A stretch of 64,000 bases of DNA. Origin: Chitinophagaceae bacterium PMP191F. GTDB taxonomy: Bacteria; Bacteroidota; Bacteroidia; Chitinophagales; Chitinophagaceae. Where the stretch lies: the NCBI GenBank assembly GCA_001302245.1, contig LGYU01000020.1, positions 186,001-250,000 of the forward strand, read 5' to 3'. Shown here one piece after another: positions 44,423 through 53,618 of this stretch. The notes beneath the pieces were generated by a model. The model made no database searches and was not told where the DNA came from. It worked only from the letters and a program-made list of their open reading frames with translations. Every line of letters starts with the position of its first letter. Within the stretch, counting starts at the first letter, position 1. Made by a program: the position numbers and the translations under genes.

Positions 44423-45622
44423 ATGAAAACATTGAATCGTATCATTGTAATAACAGCCACATACCTGTTGCCTGCTGTTGCCGGTGCACAACCTGTTATG
44501 GAAACCGGTAATGGTAAAATGCCCGATGAATGGATTGACCAGGATACCCATCATAAAGTAATTAAGCTTACCCGTACCGAAGGTGCTAACGGCAGTTTTT
44601 ATTTTCACAATAATCCTTTTGTAGACAACCGTATGGTATATTACAATACCCAACGTGGACAAGGGAGACAGCTTTATACCGTAGACCTGAAGACGCTAAA
44701 AACACAACAGATCACCCAACAACCTATGGGCATGAACGGTGAAATCTTAGCACCCAAAGGGAAAAATATATATTACCAGATCAAGGATAGCGTGTTTGTA
44801 ACAAATATTGATTCCCGAAAGACCAGGCTCGTATTTGTATTTCCTGTTGATTTTAGAGCGGGTATCACTACAGTGAATGCAGATGAAACATTGCTGGCAG
44901 GTGCATGGAGTTCGGATGCAGAAAAGGAGATCTTTAAGAATAATCCTTCCAAATCAGAATATTTCAACAAGATCTACGAAGCAAAGCTACCCCGTACACT
45001 GTTTACCATCAATGTAAAGACGGGCGAGCTGAATAAATTATTTACTGACAGCGCCTGGTTAAATCACGTACAGTTTTCACCCAAAGATCCTGCATTGCTG
45101 ATGTTTTGCCATGAAGGCCCCTGGCATAAAGTAGACAGGATCTGGACCATTGATGTTAAAACAAAAAAGGTGCAACTGATGCACAAACGTACAGTGGACA
45201 TGGAAATAGCGGGACACGAATGGTTTTCTCCCGATGGAAAACAGATCTGGTTTGATCTGCAACAACCACGCAGTGTTACATTTTTTGTAGCTGGTGTGGA
45301 TGTGAAAACACTGGCAGAAAAAAAATATACATTGACCAGGGATGAATGGAGCATCCATTTTAATATTTCCGCTGATCAGAAACTGTTCTGTGGCGATGGC
45401 GGTGACCCCGGCCAGGTAGCAAAAGCTAAAGACGGCATGTGGATCTACCTGTTTACCCCGAACGGAGATCATTTTGTTTCGGAAAAACTGGTGAGCATGA
45501 AACATCACAATTACAAACTGGAGCCCAACGTGCATTTTTCCCCGGATGGCAAATGGGTCATCTTCCGTGCCAACTTCGAGGGCGAATCAAACGTCTATGC
45601 TGTAGAGGTGAAGAAGAGTTGA
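44423..45622 (+). CDS. PL22-type oligogalacturonide lyase, secreted
   Basis: The 399-aa protein has a signal peptide ending VAGAQ and a seven-bladed propeller layout with repeated FSPxxP/FSPDG turns: NHVQFSPKDPALLMFCHEGP, HEWFSPDGKQIWFDL and EPNVHFSPDGKWVIFRANF. These match PL22 oligogalacturonate lyases, which split short galacturonides by beta-elimination into unsaturated units. The classical enzymes of enterobacteria are cytoplasmic; this one should be periplasmic. The last metal-binding stretch reads EPNVH where, as I recall the Yersinia enzyme, two His are present, so metal ligation may differ. Products would enter the cytoplasm and use KduI/KduD. Confidence 0.82.
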   Translation: MKTLNRIIVITATYLLPAVAGAQPVMETGNGKMPDEWIDQDTHHKVIKLTRTEGANGSFYFHNNPFVDNRMVYYNTQRGQGRQLYTVDLKTLKTQQITQQPMGMNGEILAPKGKNIYYQIKDSVFVTNIDSRKTRLVFVFPVDFRAGITTVNADETLLAGAWSSDAEKEIFKNNPSKSEYFNKIYEAKLPRTLFTINVKTGELNKLFTDSAWLNHVQFSPKDPALLMFCHEGPWHKVDRIWTIDVKTKKVQLMHKRTVDMEIAGHEWFSPDGKQIWFDLQQPRSVTFFVAGVDVKTLAEKKYTLTRDEWSIHFNISADQKLFCGDGGDPGQVAKAKDGMWIYLFTPNGDHFVSEKLVSMKHHNYKLEPNVHFSPDGKWVIFRANFEGESNVYAVEVKKS

Positions 45623-45628
45623 AGGAAT

Positions 45629-45670
45629 AAGGTTTAAAGTGAAAGGTTTAAGGTACAAGGTGTAAGGCAC
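45629..45670. repeat. Decayed short tandem repeats after PL22
   Basis: AAGGTTTAAAGTG, AAAGGTTTAAGGT, ACAAGGTGTAAGGC occur one behind another. The same word is at 367-380. The remaining 190 bases up to the GH106 gene contain no other structure that I can support. Confidence 0.45.
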
Positions 45671-45862
45671 AGGGTTCAGGTAGGAAGCGAAGGAACACGA
45701 AACCCTACACCGGCAATGCAATTCCTTAAATTCCCATTAAAATCACCCGTTCTTACCCAAGAAGCCAATAGTGCAGGATGGTGGAACGCGGATGCAATAA
45801 TATCTTGTCCGTTGTTCCCGGAAGTACGATCATACAACGATTCGCTTTAAAAAAATCAGCAG

Positions 45863-48733
45863 ATGATGCATAAGAAGATTGCTTCAGTATTGATTGCCTG
45901 TACCACGCTTGCCCATGTGAATGCACAGATAAAATGGCCGGTAGTATCGCAGACCATGAAACCCTGGACCCGCTGGTGGTGGCAGGGCAGTGCGGTAGAT
46001 AAGCCTGGCCTTACTACTGCCATGGAGTTGTACAAACAGGCCGGTCTGGGCGGAATGGAGATCACCCCGATTTATGGTATTAAAGGAGAAGAAAACAAAT
46101 TCATCAAATTTCTGTCGCCCCAATGGGTTGACATGTTGCAACATACACTGCAGGAAGCCAAACGTTTGAACCTGGGTATTGATATGGCTACCGGTACAGG
46201 CTGGCCTTTTGGCGGCCCGTGGGTTACACAGGAAGATGCCTGTAAATATATTACCTATAAAACCTATTCACTGAAAGGTGGTGAAACACTGCAGGATACC
46301 ATTCAACTGAAACAGGAAGCATTTGTACGCACAGCCAATGGCAAGCCACTTACGGTAGACCAGGTGGCATTTCCGGTAACGGCTAATAAAGATCTGCAGG
46401 CCATGTCTATCGACCAGGTGCGTTATCCTATCTGGCTGCCGCTGGTATTACTGATGGCTTATGACGAAAATGGCAATAATATAAATATTACAGATAAAGT
46501 TGTATCCGGTAAACTCAACTGGACTGCACCGGCGGGTAACTGGACATTGTATGCATTGTTCCAGGGATGGCATGGCAAACAGGTGGAACGTGCTGCACCC
46601 GGTGGCGAAGGCGATGTAATTGATCACTTCAACAGCACGGCACTCAAAAACTACCTGTCGCATTTTGACCAGGCATTTGCAGGTAAAGATGTGAGTGGTT
46701 TGCGTAGCTTTTTTAACGATAGTTATGAGGTAGATGATGCGCGTGGACAAAGCAACTGGACACCCGACTTTTTTGAGCAATTCAAAAAACGTCGTGGTTA
46801 TGATCTGCGGTCCGAATTACCGGCATTGTTCCGTAAAGAGAACGACGAACAACACCTACGCATATTGTGTGATTACCGTCAAACCATTTCAGAACTGTTA
46901 TTGGAAAAATTTACCGAACCCTGGGATGCATGGGCAAAGTCAAAAGGAAAGATGATCCGCAACCAGAGCCATGGTTCACCGGCCAATATTCTTGACCTGT
47001 ACGGTGCTATTGATATTCCGGAAACAGAAGGAACAGATATTCTTCGTTTCAAATTTGCCACTTCAACTGCCCATGTAATGGGTAAACCGCTGGCATCTTC
47101 TGAATCGGCTACCTGGCTGAACGAACACTTTTTATCTTCATTGGGTGATGTAAAAGTGGCGATCGATAAATATTTCATTGGTGGTGTAAACCACATCTTT
47201 TATCATGGTACTAACTATTCGCCTCCCGGTGCTACCTGGCCCGGATGGTTGTTCTATGCTGCCGTACACTTTCATCCCAACAATCCTTTCTGGAAAGATT
47301 TCGGAACACTGAACGGTTACATTACCCGTACTCAGTCGTTCCTGCAAAGCGGCCGGCCGGATAATGATGTGCTGGTATATTTTCCATTCAACGATCGTAT
47401 TTCAGAGCCGGGTAAGGATATGTTGCATCATTTTGATGGCATGGAGGGTTTTGATAAAACTACTTTCAAAACCAGTTCAGCATACATGCTGGAAAAAGGA
47501 TATGCTTTTGATTTTATTTCCGATAAACAATTGCAACAGGTAAAAGCGATAGGCGGAGCGCTGCACACAACGGGCGGTACCTACCAGACCATCCTGTTGT
47601 CTGAAGTAAAATACATCACTGTTGAAACCATGCAGCAGTTGATACAACTGGCCAATAATGGTGCAACCATCGTGGTATATAAAAAGCTGCCGGAAGACGT
47701 ACCGGGTTTTGGCGGTCTGCAACAGCGCCGGGAAGCGTATCGCGAACTGTTGAAAAAACTATCATTTAAAGACGCGAACGGAATACAGAAAGCTGCAGTA
47801 GGTAAAGGTGCATTCCTGTTAGGCGATGATCTGCCAGCGTTGTTATCGGCAGCAAAAGTGTATGCAGAACCTATGAATGAAATGGGATTGCAGACAATTC
47901 GCCGCAGGTATAACAACGGCCGTTATTATTTTATATCCAACCCTTCCAAACAACGGGTAGACGGCTGGGTGCCTTTAAGAGCAACAGTTACAGGGGCTGT
48001 AGTGTTGTTTGACCCCATGTTTGGCAAAAGCGGTATTGCACGTACGCGCAAAGCGGCGGATGGCACTACGCAGGTATTTCTGCAATTGAATCCCGGCGAA
48101 AGCTGTGTATTACAATTGTCAAACATTGCTGTAAGCGGTAACCAGTTCCTGTATCCGCGCGCTGCGGGCGCAACACAACCGGTAAATACTACCTGGGATC
48201 TTACGTTTGTAAGCGGAGGTCCTGTATTGCCGGCTGCAAGAAAAGTAACCTCCCTGGGTTCATGGACCACTGGTGCAGACCAGGATGTAAAGAATTTTTC
48301 AGGTACTGCACGCTATACCACACATATTCCCAAGCCTGCAGCAGCAGGAGAGGCCTATATGCTCGACCTGGGTGAAGTAGGAGAGAGTGCAGAAGTGATC
48401 CTGAATGGGAAAAAGATTGCCACGCTCATCGGTCCTGTTTACCAGGTGGTGATCCCTGCCAACGAGTGGAAGGCTGATAATGAGTTACAGATCGTGGTAA
48501 CGAATGGTATGGCCAATCGTATTGCCGACCTGGACAGGCGCGGTGTGGAATGGAAGAAATTTTACAATATTAACTTCCCTTCACACCTGGCTGCCAACCG
48601 TGGTCCTGATGGACTGTTCACAGCAGCCAAATGGGATGCTAAACCGTCAGGTTTGCTGACCCCGGTAAGCATTACACCGGTTACATATAAAGCACCCGAA
48701 GGTTTTAAAATGAAACAGGGCGGGAAGAAGTAA
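45863..48733 (+). CDS. GH106 alpha-L-rhamnosidase
   Basis: The 956-aa protein releases L-rhamnose from pectic oligosaccharides. After a signal peptide (ending HVNAQ) come the GH106 hallmarks: KPWTRWWWQGSAVDKPGLT, AGLGGMEITPIYGIKGEE, DMATGTGWPFGGPWV, FFNDSYEVDDARGQSNWTP, NQSHGSPANILDLYGAIDIP, ESATWLNEHFLSSLGDVKVA and FYHGTNYSPPGATWPGWLFY. The last 150 residues form a beta-sandwich (LDLGEVGESAEVILNGKKIA), as in known GH106 structures. Rhamnose released here feeds the rhaT-rhaB operon. The start MMHKK at 45863 could equally be the second ATG at 45866. The 240-base gap upstream may contain its own promoter. Confidence 0.94.
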   Translation: MMHKKIASVLIACTTLAHVNAQIKWPVVSQTMKPWTRWWWQGSAVDKPGLTTAMELYKQAGLGGMEITPIYGIKGEENKFIKFLSPQWVDMLQHTLQEAKRLNLGIDMATGTGWPFGGPWVTQEDACKYITYKTYSLKGGETLQDTIQLKQEAFVRTANGKPLTVDQVAFPVTANKDLQAMSIDQVRYPIWLPLVLLMAYDENGNNINITDKVVSGKLNWTAPAGNWTLYALFQGWHGKQVERAAPGGEGDVIDHFNSTALKNYLSHFDQAFAGKDVSGLRSFFNDSYEVDDARGQSNWTPDFFEQFKKRRGYDLRSELPALFRKENDEQHLRILCDYRQTISELLLEKFTEPWDAWAKSKGKMIRNQSHGSPANILDLYGAIDIPETEGTDILRFKFATSTAHVMGKPLASSESATWLNEHFLSSLGDVKVAIDKYFIGGVNHIFYHGTNYSPPGATWPGWLFYAAVHFHPNNPFWKDFGTLNGYITRTQSFLQSGRPDNDVLVYFPFNDRISEPGKDMLHHFDGMEGFDKTTFKTSSAYMLEKGYAFDFISDKQLQQVKAIGGALHTTGGTYQTILLSEVKYITVETMQQLIQLANNGATIVVYKKLPEDVPGFGGLQQRREAYRELLKKLSFKDANGIQKAAVGKGAFLLGDDLPALLSAAKVYAEPMNEMGLQTIRRRYNNGRYYFISNPSKQRVDGWVPLRATVTGAVVLFDPMFGKSGIARTRKAADGTTQVFLQLNPGESCVLQLSNIAVSGNQFLYPRAAGATQPVNTTWDLTFVSGGPVLPAARKVTSLGSWTTGADQDVKNFSGTARYTTHIPKPAAAGEAYMLDLGEVGESAEVILNGKKIATLIGPVYQVVIPANEWKADNELQIVVTNGMANRIADLDRRGVEWKKFYNINFPSHLAANRGPDGLFTAAKWDAKPSGLLTPVSITPVTYKAPEGFKMKQGGKK

Positions 48734-48808
48734 AGATGGTTAAATGGTTTGATTGTTTCGTATAAACAATTGCGCTATTCAGCCATATATTGCACCAAAA
48801 ATAAACAT

Positions 48809-49246
48809 ATGATCAGGAAACTTATTTGTTGCATGCTGCTTGCTGGTATTTTTAGTGTAAACACTTTTGCCCAGTCAAAAGATGAGGCAGCTGTAACTGC
48901 TGCTGTAGAATCTTTACGCAAAGCCATGATCGATGCAGATAAAGTTGCGCTGGATAAATTAACAGCCGCTGATCTGAGCTACGGACATTCGGGCGGAAAA
49001 ATAGAAGACAAAGCCACGTTTGTTGACAATATTGTAACCGGTAAATCAGATTTTGTAACAATTGATCTTACCGAACAAACAGTAAAAGTAACCGGCAATA
49101 CGGCTATTGTTCGCCACAAGCTGGTAGCAGATACCAACGACAGTGGTAAACCTGGCAATGTAAAACTGTACATTCTGCTGGTATGGCAAAAAGAAAAAGG
49201 ACAATGGAAGCTGCTGGCCCGTCAGGCAGTGAAGGTTCCGCAATAG
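48809..49246 (+). CDS. Secreted SnoaL-like / DUF4440-type protein
   Basis: The 145-aa protein has a signal peptide (MIRKLICCMLLAGIFSVNTFA) and a single NTF2-like cone fold: EAAVTAAVESLRKAMIDADK, LTAADLSYGHSGGKIEDKAT, VTGNTAIVRHKLVAD and YILLVWQKEKGQWKLLARQA. That order fits DUF4440. The function of periplasmic members is unknown; the fold holds small hydrophobic or sugar-like ligands and sometimes catalyses eliminations. It sits between GH106 and GH2 in the pectin cluster, so a carbohydrate-related role is plausible. The frame is open from 48749, but the ATG at 48809 gives the signal peptide. Confidence 0.85.
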   Translation: MIRKLICCMLLAGIFSVNTFAQSKDEAAVTAAVESLRKAMIDADKVALDKLTAADLSYGHSGGKIEDKATFVDNIVTGKSDFVTIDLTEQTVKVTGNTAIVRHKLVADTNDSGKPGNVKLYILLVWQKEKGQWKLLARQAVKVPQ

Positions 49247-49250
49247 CTAT

Positions 49251-49360
49251 AGTGAGTGGTGAGTTGTGAATGGTGAGTGGGCCACTGAATCAGTGGATAA
49301 ACGTTCGGAAGACATGCTCAATAGCAGCGACTACTCACAACTGACCACTCACAACTCACT
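49251..49360. repeat. Long inverted repeat of the GTGAGTGGTGA family, between DUF4440 and GH2
   Basis: The arms 49251-49280 and 49331-49360 are complementary at about 24 of 30 positions. Inside is a perfect CCACTGA-A-TCAGTGG palindrome (49282-49296). It is the clearest example of this spacer family in the window. Confidence 0.75.
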
Positions 49361-49376
49361 TCGATAATAATCATTC

Positions 49377-52229
49377 ATGAAGCATATTTGGAAGAAGTTT
49401 GCAGGTGCGTTTTTAGTATTGGCCGCATTGCATGCAAAAAGTCAAACGAAAGAGGTTAAGTATTTATCCGGCACTGACAGCAAGCATACCGTAGCCTGGG
49501 AGTTCTTTTGTACCGGTGGGCGCAACAGTGGTTACTGGACAACCATCCCGGTGCCCTCCTGCTGGGAGTTGCAGGGTTTTGGAACTTATAACTATGGTCG
49601 CGATTATAAGACCTATGGTAAAAACTTTCGTTTTGCAGATGAGAAAGGAATGTACAGGTACAAGTTTGATGTACCGGCTTCGTGGAAAGGAAAAGAAGTG
49701 TCGATCGTTTTTGACGGCAGTATGACAGATACGGAAGTAAAGATCAATGGTAAAACTGCCGGTGCCATACACCAGGGCGCTTTTTACCGTTTCAAATACA
49801 ATATTTCCGATAAGATACAATATGGTGCATCCAATACACTGGAAGTTACAGTAAGCAAAATGAGTTCGGATGTATCGGTGAACAATGCGGAGCGCCTGGC
49901 AGATTACTGGGTATTCGGCGGCATTTTCAGACCTGTATTCCTGGAAGCTACTCCAAAAGAGCATATTGACTATTTTGCCGTAGATGCAAAAGCCGATGGA
50001 AGTTTTGCTGCACAGGTTTTTCTGAAAGGTATAAAAGGCGCCAGAACAGTTGTGGCAGATATTACCGATGCCAAAGGAAAAGTGTTAGCAACTGTAAATA
50101 CAAAAGCAGGTAACAATGATACGGTAGTGCTGCTGAAAACCAGGGTGAACAATGTGGCACAATGGACATCAGAAACCCCCAACCTGTACCATGTAAATGT
50201 GGCATTGAAAAATGGTGCCGTTACCCTGTATAAAACTTCAGAACGCATTGGTTTCCGTACCATAGAGATCAGAAGAGGTGATGGCGTTTACCTGAATGGC
50301 GTACAGATAAAAATGAAAGGAACAAATCGTCATTGTTTCTGGCCCGAAACCGGAAGAACGCTCAATGACGATATACAGTTAATGGATGCACAACTGCTGA
50401 AAGAAATGAACATGAATGCAGTACGTTGCTCACATTATCCTCCGGATGTTCGTTTTCTTGAACTGTGCGATTCACTGGGTATCTATGTGTTAAATGAACT
50501 GGCTGGATGGCAGAAGGCCTATAGCACAACGGCCGGTAAACCCTTGGTAAAAGAAATGGTGATCCGCGATCTGAATCATCCTTCCATTATTTTCTGGGAC
50601 AATGGTAATGAAGGCGGCACCAATAAAGAACTGGACGCAGAGTTTACAAAATGGGATTTTTCACAACGCCCGGTAATTCATCCGCACCACAGACCCGGCA
50701 ATGAATTCAACGGAATTGATTGCAACCACTACGAAGATTATTACAGTACACAAAAAATACTGAACGACTCACTGATCTACATGCCTACCGAATTTCTGCA
50801 CGCGCAGGATGATGGTGGTGCCGGTGCAGCTATGAACGAGTTCTGGGATCTGCACTGGAATGCCAGACGTTCGGCCGGTGGCTTTATATGGGCCATGATA
50901 GATGAAGGCGTGGTAAGAACAGATCACAACAACGTTATTGATGCCAATGGATTGAATGCCAACGATGGCATTATGGGCCCGCACCGTGAAAAAGAAGGCA
51001 GCTTTTATACCTTACGCGAAGTGTTCTCGCCGGTGCATATTACCATGAAGGAATTACCGGCAGGCTTTACCGGTACCATTCCTGTAGAGAACAGGTATCA
51101 TTTTACCAATCTTGATCAATGCGATTTTCAATGGGCGCTGGTCAACTATCGGAAACCACAGGATGTACTGGCCGGTTATATGTTGCAAAAGAAAGGTGAA
51201 GTGGTAGCGGGTTCTATAGCGCCGGGCACAAGCGGCTCGCTGTTGCTCAATCTGCCCACAGATTATAAAAAATATGATGCCCTGATACTGGTGGCATTTG
51301 ATCCTTACAAAAAAGAAATTTACCGGTGGAACTGGAAAGTAAAAAGCAATGAACAGTTACTGGAAGGTGTTTTAACCATGAACAATGGCGCTGCCGGTGT
51401 TACAGAAACAGATTCTTCCTATACACTGAAAGGTGGTGAGGTATCAGTGATCCTGAATAAACAGACAGGTTTACTGGTGGGAACAAAAAATGTAACTACC
51501 GATAATCTTTCGTTTACCAAAGGTCCTGTACTGGTACAGGGTAATGCACGGGTAACCGGTTCACGCCAGTACAGTGAAAAAGATGGTCATGTAGTAGAGT
51601 TCACCTATGATGGCAATATGAAATACGCACGCTGGAAAATGTTTGGCAGCGGATGGGTAAGCCTGGAATATGAATATGATTTGAATGGAGTCTATGCTTT
51701 TGCCGGCGTAAGTTTTAACTACCCTGAAAACTTTGTATTGGGTGCCAAATGGTTGGGTAAAGGCCCCTATCGTGTATGGAAAAACCGATTACAGGGAACC
51801 ACGGTAAACGTATGGCAAAACCTGTACAACAATACACAAACGGGGTATTCGCCCATGATATATCCTGAATTTAAAGGTTATTATGGTGATGTTACCTGGA
51901 TGGAATTTAATACAGTAGAAGGTAAGTTCTATGTAGCCAGCAAGGATTCCGGTTTGTATGTACGCCTGTTTGATTTTTATGCATTGACCGGCGTAAGACC
52001 GCATCCTGAATTGCCCACAGGAAATATTTCTTTCCTGGATTGTATTCCGCCTATTGGTACCAAGCTGGCGTTGAACATCAGTTACAATACCAGTGCATTG
52101 GGGCCACAGAGTGAACCTACAAAGATCAATGGTCCTGTAAAACGTACTTTGTATTTCTATTTTGGGTTACCCAAAACAAGTGATAGCAAAGAGCAGTACA
52201 GCAGACCGGCAGTAGATAATGTATTTTAA
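49377..52229 (+). CDS. GH2 glycoside hydrolase, probable beta-galactosidase of pectin side chains
   Basis: The 950-aa protein is secreted (signal peptide ending HAKSQ). The GH2 order is visible: sugar-binding domain (PVPSCWELQGFGTYNYGRDY, residues about 55-195), an immunoglobulin-like domain, then a TIM barrel with MKGTNRHCFWPETGRTL, VRCSHYPPDVRFLELCDSLG, and the acid/base Glu in FWDNGNEGGTNKE (about residue 411). The nucleophile is probably the Glu of MPTEFLHAQ (about 471). A beta-sandwich C-terminal part follows. It would cut terminal galactose (or galacturonate) from rhamnogalacturonan-I side chains. An intrinsic terminator stands 15 bases after the stop codon and closes this part of the cluster. 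Confidence 0.9.
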   Translation: MKHIWKKFAGAFLVLAALHAKSQTKEVKYLSGTDSKHTVAWEFFCTGGRNSGYWTTIPVPSCWELQGFGTYNYGRDYKTYGKNFRFADEKGMYRYKFDVPASWKGKEVSIVFDGSMTDTEVKINGKTAGAIHQGAFYRFKYNISDKIQYGASNTLEVTVSKMSSDVSVNNAERLADYWVFGGIFRPVFLEATPKEHIDYFAVDAKADGSFAAQVFLKGIKGARTVVADITDAKGKVLATVNTKAGNNDTVVLLKTRVNNVAQWTSETPNLYHVNVALKNGAVTLYKTSERIGFRTIEIRRGDGVYLNGVQIKMKGTNRHCFWPETGRTLNDDIQLMDAQLLKEMNMNAVRCSHYPPDVRFLELCDSLGIYVLNELAGWQKAYSTTAGKPLVKEMVIRDLNHPSIIFWDNGNEGGTNKELDAEFTKWDFSQRPVIHPHHRPGNEFNGIDCNHYEDYYSTQKILNDSLIYMPTEFLHAQDDGGAGAAMNEFWDLHWNARRSAGGFIWAMIDEGVVRTDHNNVIDANGLNANDGIMGPHREKEGSFYTLREVFSPVHITMKELPAGFTGTIPVENRYHFTNLDQCDFQWALVNYRKPQDVLAGYMLQKKGEVVAGSIAPGTSGSLLLNLPTDYKKYDALILVAFDPYKKEIYRWNWKVKSNEQLLEGVLTMNNGAAGVTETDSSYTLKGGEVSVILNKQTGLLVGTKNVTTDNLSFTKGPVLVQGNARVTGSRQYSEKDGHVVEFTYDGNMKYARWKMFGSGWVSLEYEYDLNGVYAFAGVSFNYPENFVLGAKWLGKGPYRVWKNRLQGTTVNVWQNLYNNTQTGYSPMIYPEFKGYYGDVTWMEFNTVEGKFYVASKDSGLYVRLFDFYALTGVRPHPELPTGNISFLDCIPPIGTKLALNISYNTSALGPQSEPTKINGPVKRTLYFYFGLPKTSDSKEQYSRPAVDNVF

Positions 52230-52243
52230 AATATGAAATAAGG

Positions 52244-52290
52244 AATACGAAGCACGGATGATCTCCCATTCGTGCTTCGTATTTTTATTT
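52244..52290 (+). terminator. Strong intrinsic terminator after GH2
   Basis: AATACGAAGCACG (52244-52256) and CGTGCTTCGTATT (52271-52283) form a perfect 13-bp stem; TTTTATTT follows. Confidence 0.85.
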
Positions 52291-52429
52291 GGAGTAGACA
52301 TAAAAAGAAAACAAGCTTTAACAATCAGCACTCCGTATTTCGTACTGCATTTCTTATTTTTTTATCACCTTGGTAATTCCGGGTATGTAAAAGGTGAAAA
52401 TCTGCCAAAAGCTGCTGCCGGAGAACCGG

Positions 52430-52437
52430 TATTTTTG
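52430..52437 (+). promoter_or_regulatory. Candidate promoter box for the GH43 gene
   Basis: TATTTTTG fits the -7 consensus TAnnTTTG and lies 33 bases before the GH43 start, inside the inverted repeat AACCGGT/ACCGGTT (52424-52430 and 52444-52450). A -33 TTTG is not apparent. The palindrome over the box could be an operator. Confidence 0.42.
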
Positions 52438-52470
52438 TAGTCACCGGTTCCAATAAACTGAATAAAGATT

Positions 52471-53397
52471 ATGCGAAAGATTTTACTGGCCTTACTGATC
52501 ATGATCTCCTGTTTTGCAGGGCATGCACAAAACAGCGATTCCGTATACCTGTTTGCTTATTTTAAAGGCAATGGGGAAGATGGGTTGCACCTGGCGTATA
52601 GTGAAGACGGCTTTGAATGGAAAGCATTGAGAGATGATAAATCATTTCTGAAACCTACAGCCGGTAAAGACAAACTGATGCGCGACCCATGTATTATACG
52701 TGGTGCAGATGGACAGTTTCATATGACCTGGACGGTAAGCTGGAATGAACAAACCATTGGATACGCCAGTTCACCCGATCTGCTGAACTGGAGCGAACAG
52801 CAGGATCTGCCAGTAATGAAACATGAACCTGGTGCACGCAATTGCTGGGCTCCTGAAATATTTTATGACAAGGCCAGCAAACAATATATGTTTTACTGGG
52901 CTACCACTATTCCTGGCAGATTTAAAGCAGGGGATACAGTAGGTGATGATAAATACAATCACCGTATGTATTATGTTACCACCAAAGATTTTAAAAAGTA
53001 TAGTGAAACAAAACTGTTGTACGATTACGGGTTCAATGTAATAGATGCTACAATACAGAAAAACGGTAAGGAATATGTAATGTTCCTGAAAGATGAAACT
53101 AAAACACCTCCGCAAAAGAACCTGCGTATTGCTACCAGTAAATATTTAACAAAAGGATATACCAAACCTTCAGAACCTATTACGGGTAAATATTGGGCCG
53201 AAGGACCTACAGTATTAAAGATCGGCAACAGGTGGGTAGTATATTTTGACAAATACACACAGCATAAATACGGTGCTATAGCATCCACCGATCTGATCAA
53301 CTGGACAGATGTTTCAGATAAATTGAAAGTGCCTAATGGCCTGCGCCATGGTACGGTACTGACCATTACCAAAGCAGAACTGGAAAAACTGAAATAG
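52471..53397 (+). CDS. GH43-type glycoside hydrolase, single domain
   Basis: The 308-aa protein has a signal peptide (ending AGHAQ) and a five-bladed propeller of the GH43 kind. Likely catalytic residues are the Asp in MRDPCIIRG, the Glu of CWAPEIFYD and the Glu in KYWAEGPTVLK. GH43 members from pectin loci are mainly alpha-L-arabinofuranosidases or exo-galactosidases; subfamily cannot be read from the text alone. The gene is framed by terminators at 52244 and 53408 and has its own candidate promoter at 52430, so it seems to be expressed separately from the enzymes on either side. Confidence 0.86.
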   Translation: MRKILLALLIMISCFAGHAQNSDSVYLFAYFKGNGEDGLHLAYSEDGFEWKALRDDKSFLKPTAGKDKLMRDPCIIRGADGQFHMTWTVSWNEQTIGYASSPDLLNWSEQQDLPVMKHEPGARNCWAPEIFYDKASKQYMFYWATTIPGRFKAGDTVGDDKYNHRMYYVTTKDFKKYSETKLLYDYGFNVIDATIQKNGKEYVMFLKDETKTPPQKNLRIATSKYLTKGYTKPSEPITGKYWAEGPTVLKIGNRWVVYFDKYTQHKYGAIASTDLINWTDVSDKLKVPNGLRHGTVLTITKAELEKLK

Positions 53398-53407
53398 AGA
53401 TTAAAAT

Positions 53408-53467
53408 GGTATTAGCTTTCAAACGACACCTGAAAGCTAATACCTAACAGCTAAAAGCTGTTCTTTT
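53408..53467 (+). terminator. Two consecutive hairpins after GH43, probable terminator
   Basis: GGTATTAGCTTTC (53408-53420) pairs perfectly with GAAAGCTAATACC (53432-53444). A second small hairpin CAGCT/AGCTG (53448-53460) is followed by TTCTTTT. Confidence 0.7.
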
Positions 53468-53618
53468 GCCAATTTAACTTACTCAATAGCCATCCTCCAT
53501 ATTGTTCATACAACCCCTGGCGTGTAATATCAGTCTGTTTTCTTATTAACAGGATACTTCAGGATAGCTGACCTGTTGATAAGCATTATTTTAACAACCT
53601 GAAAAGATTGCATTTGCC

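Noticed and set aside
52244-52290. Spacer-family repeat rather than terminator after GH2
   Set aside because: The stem is a perfect 13 bp with a T-run directly behind it, unlike the mismatched spacer hairpins, so terminator is the better call.
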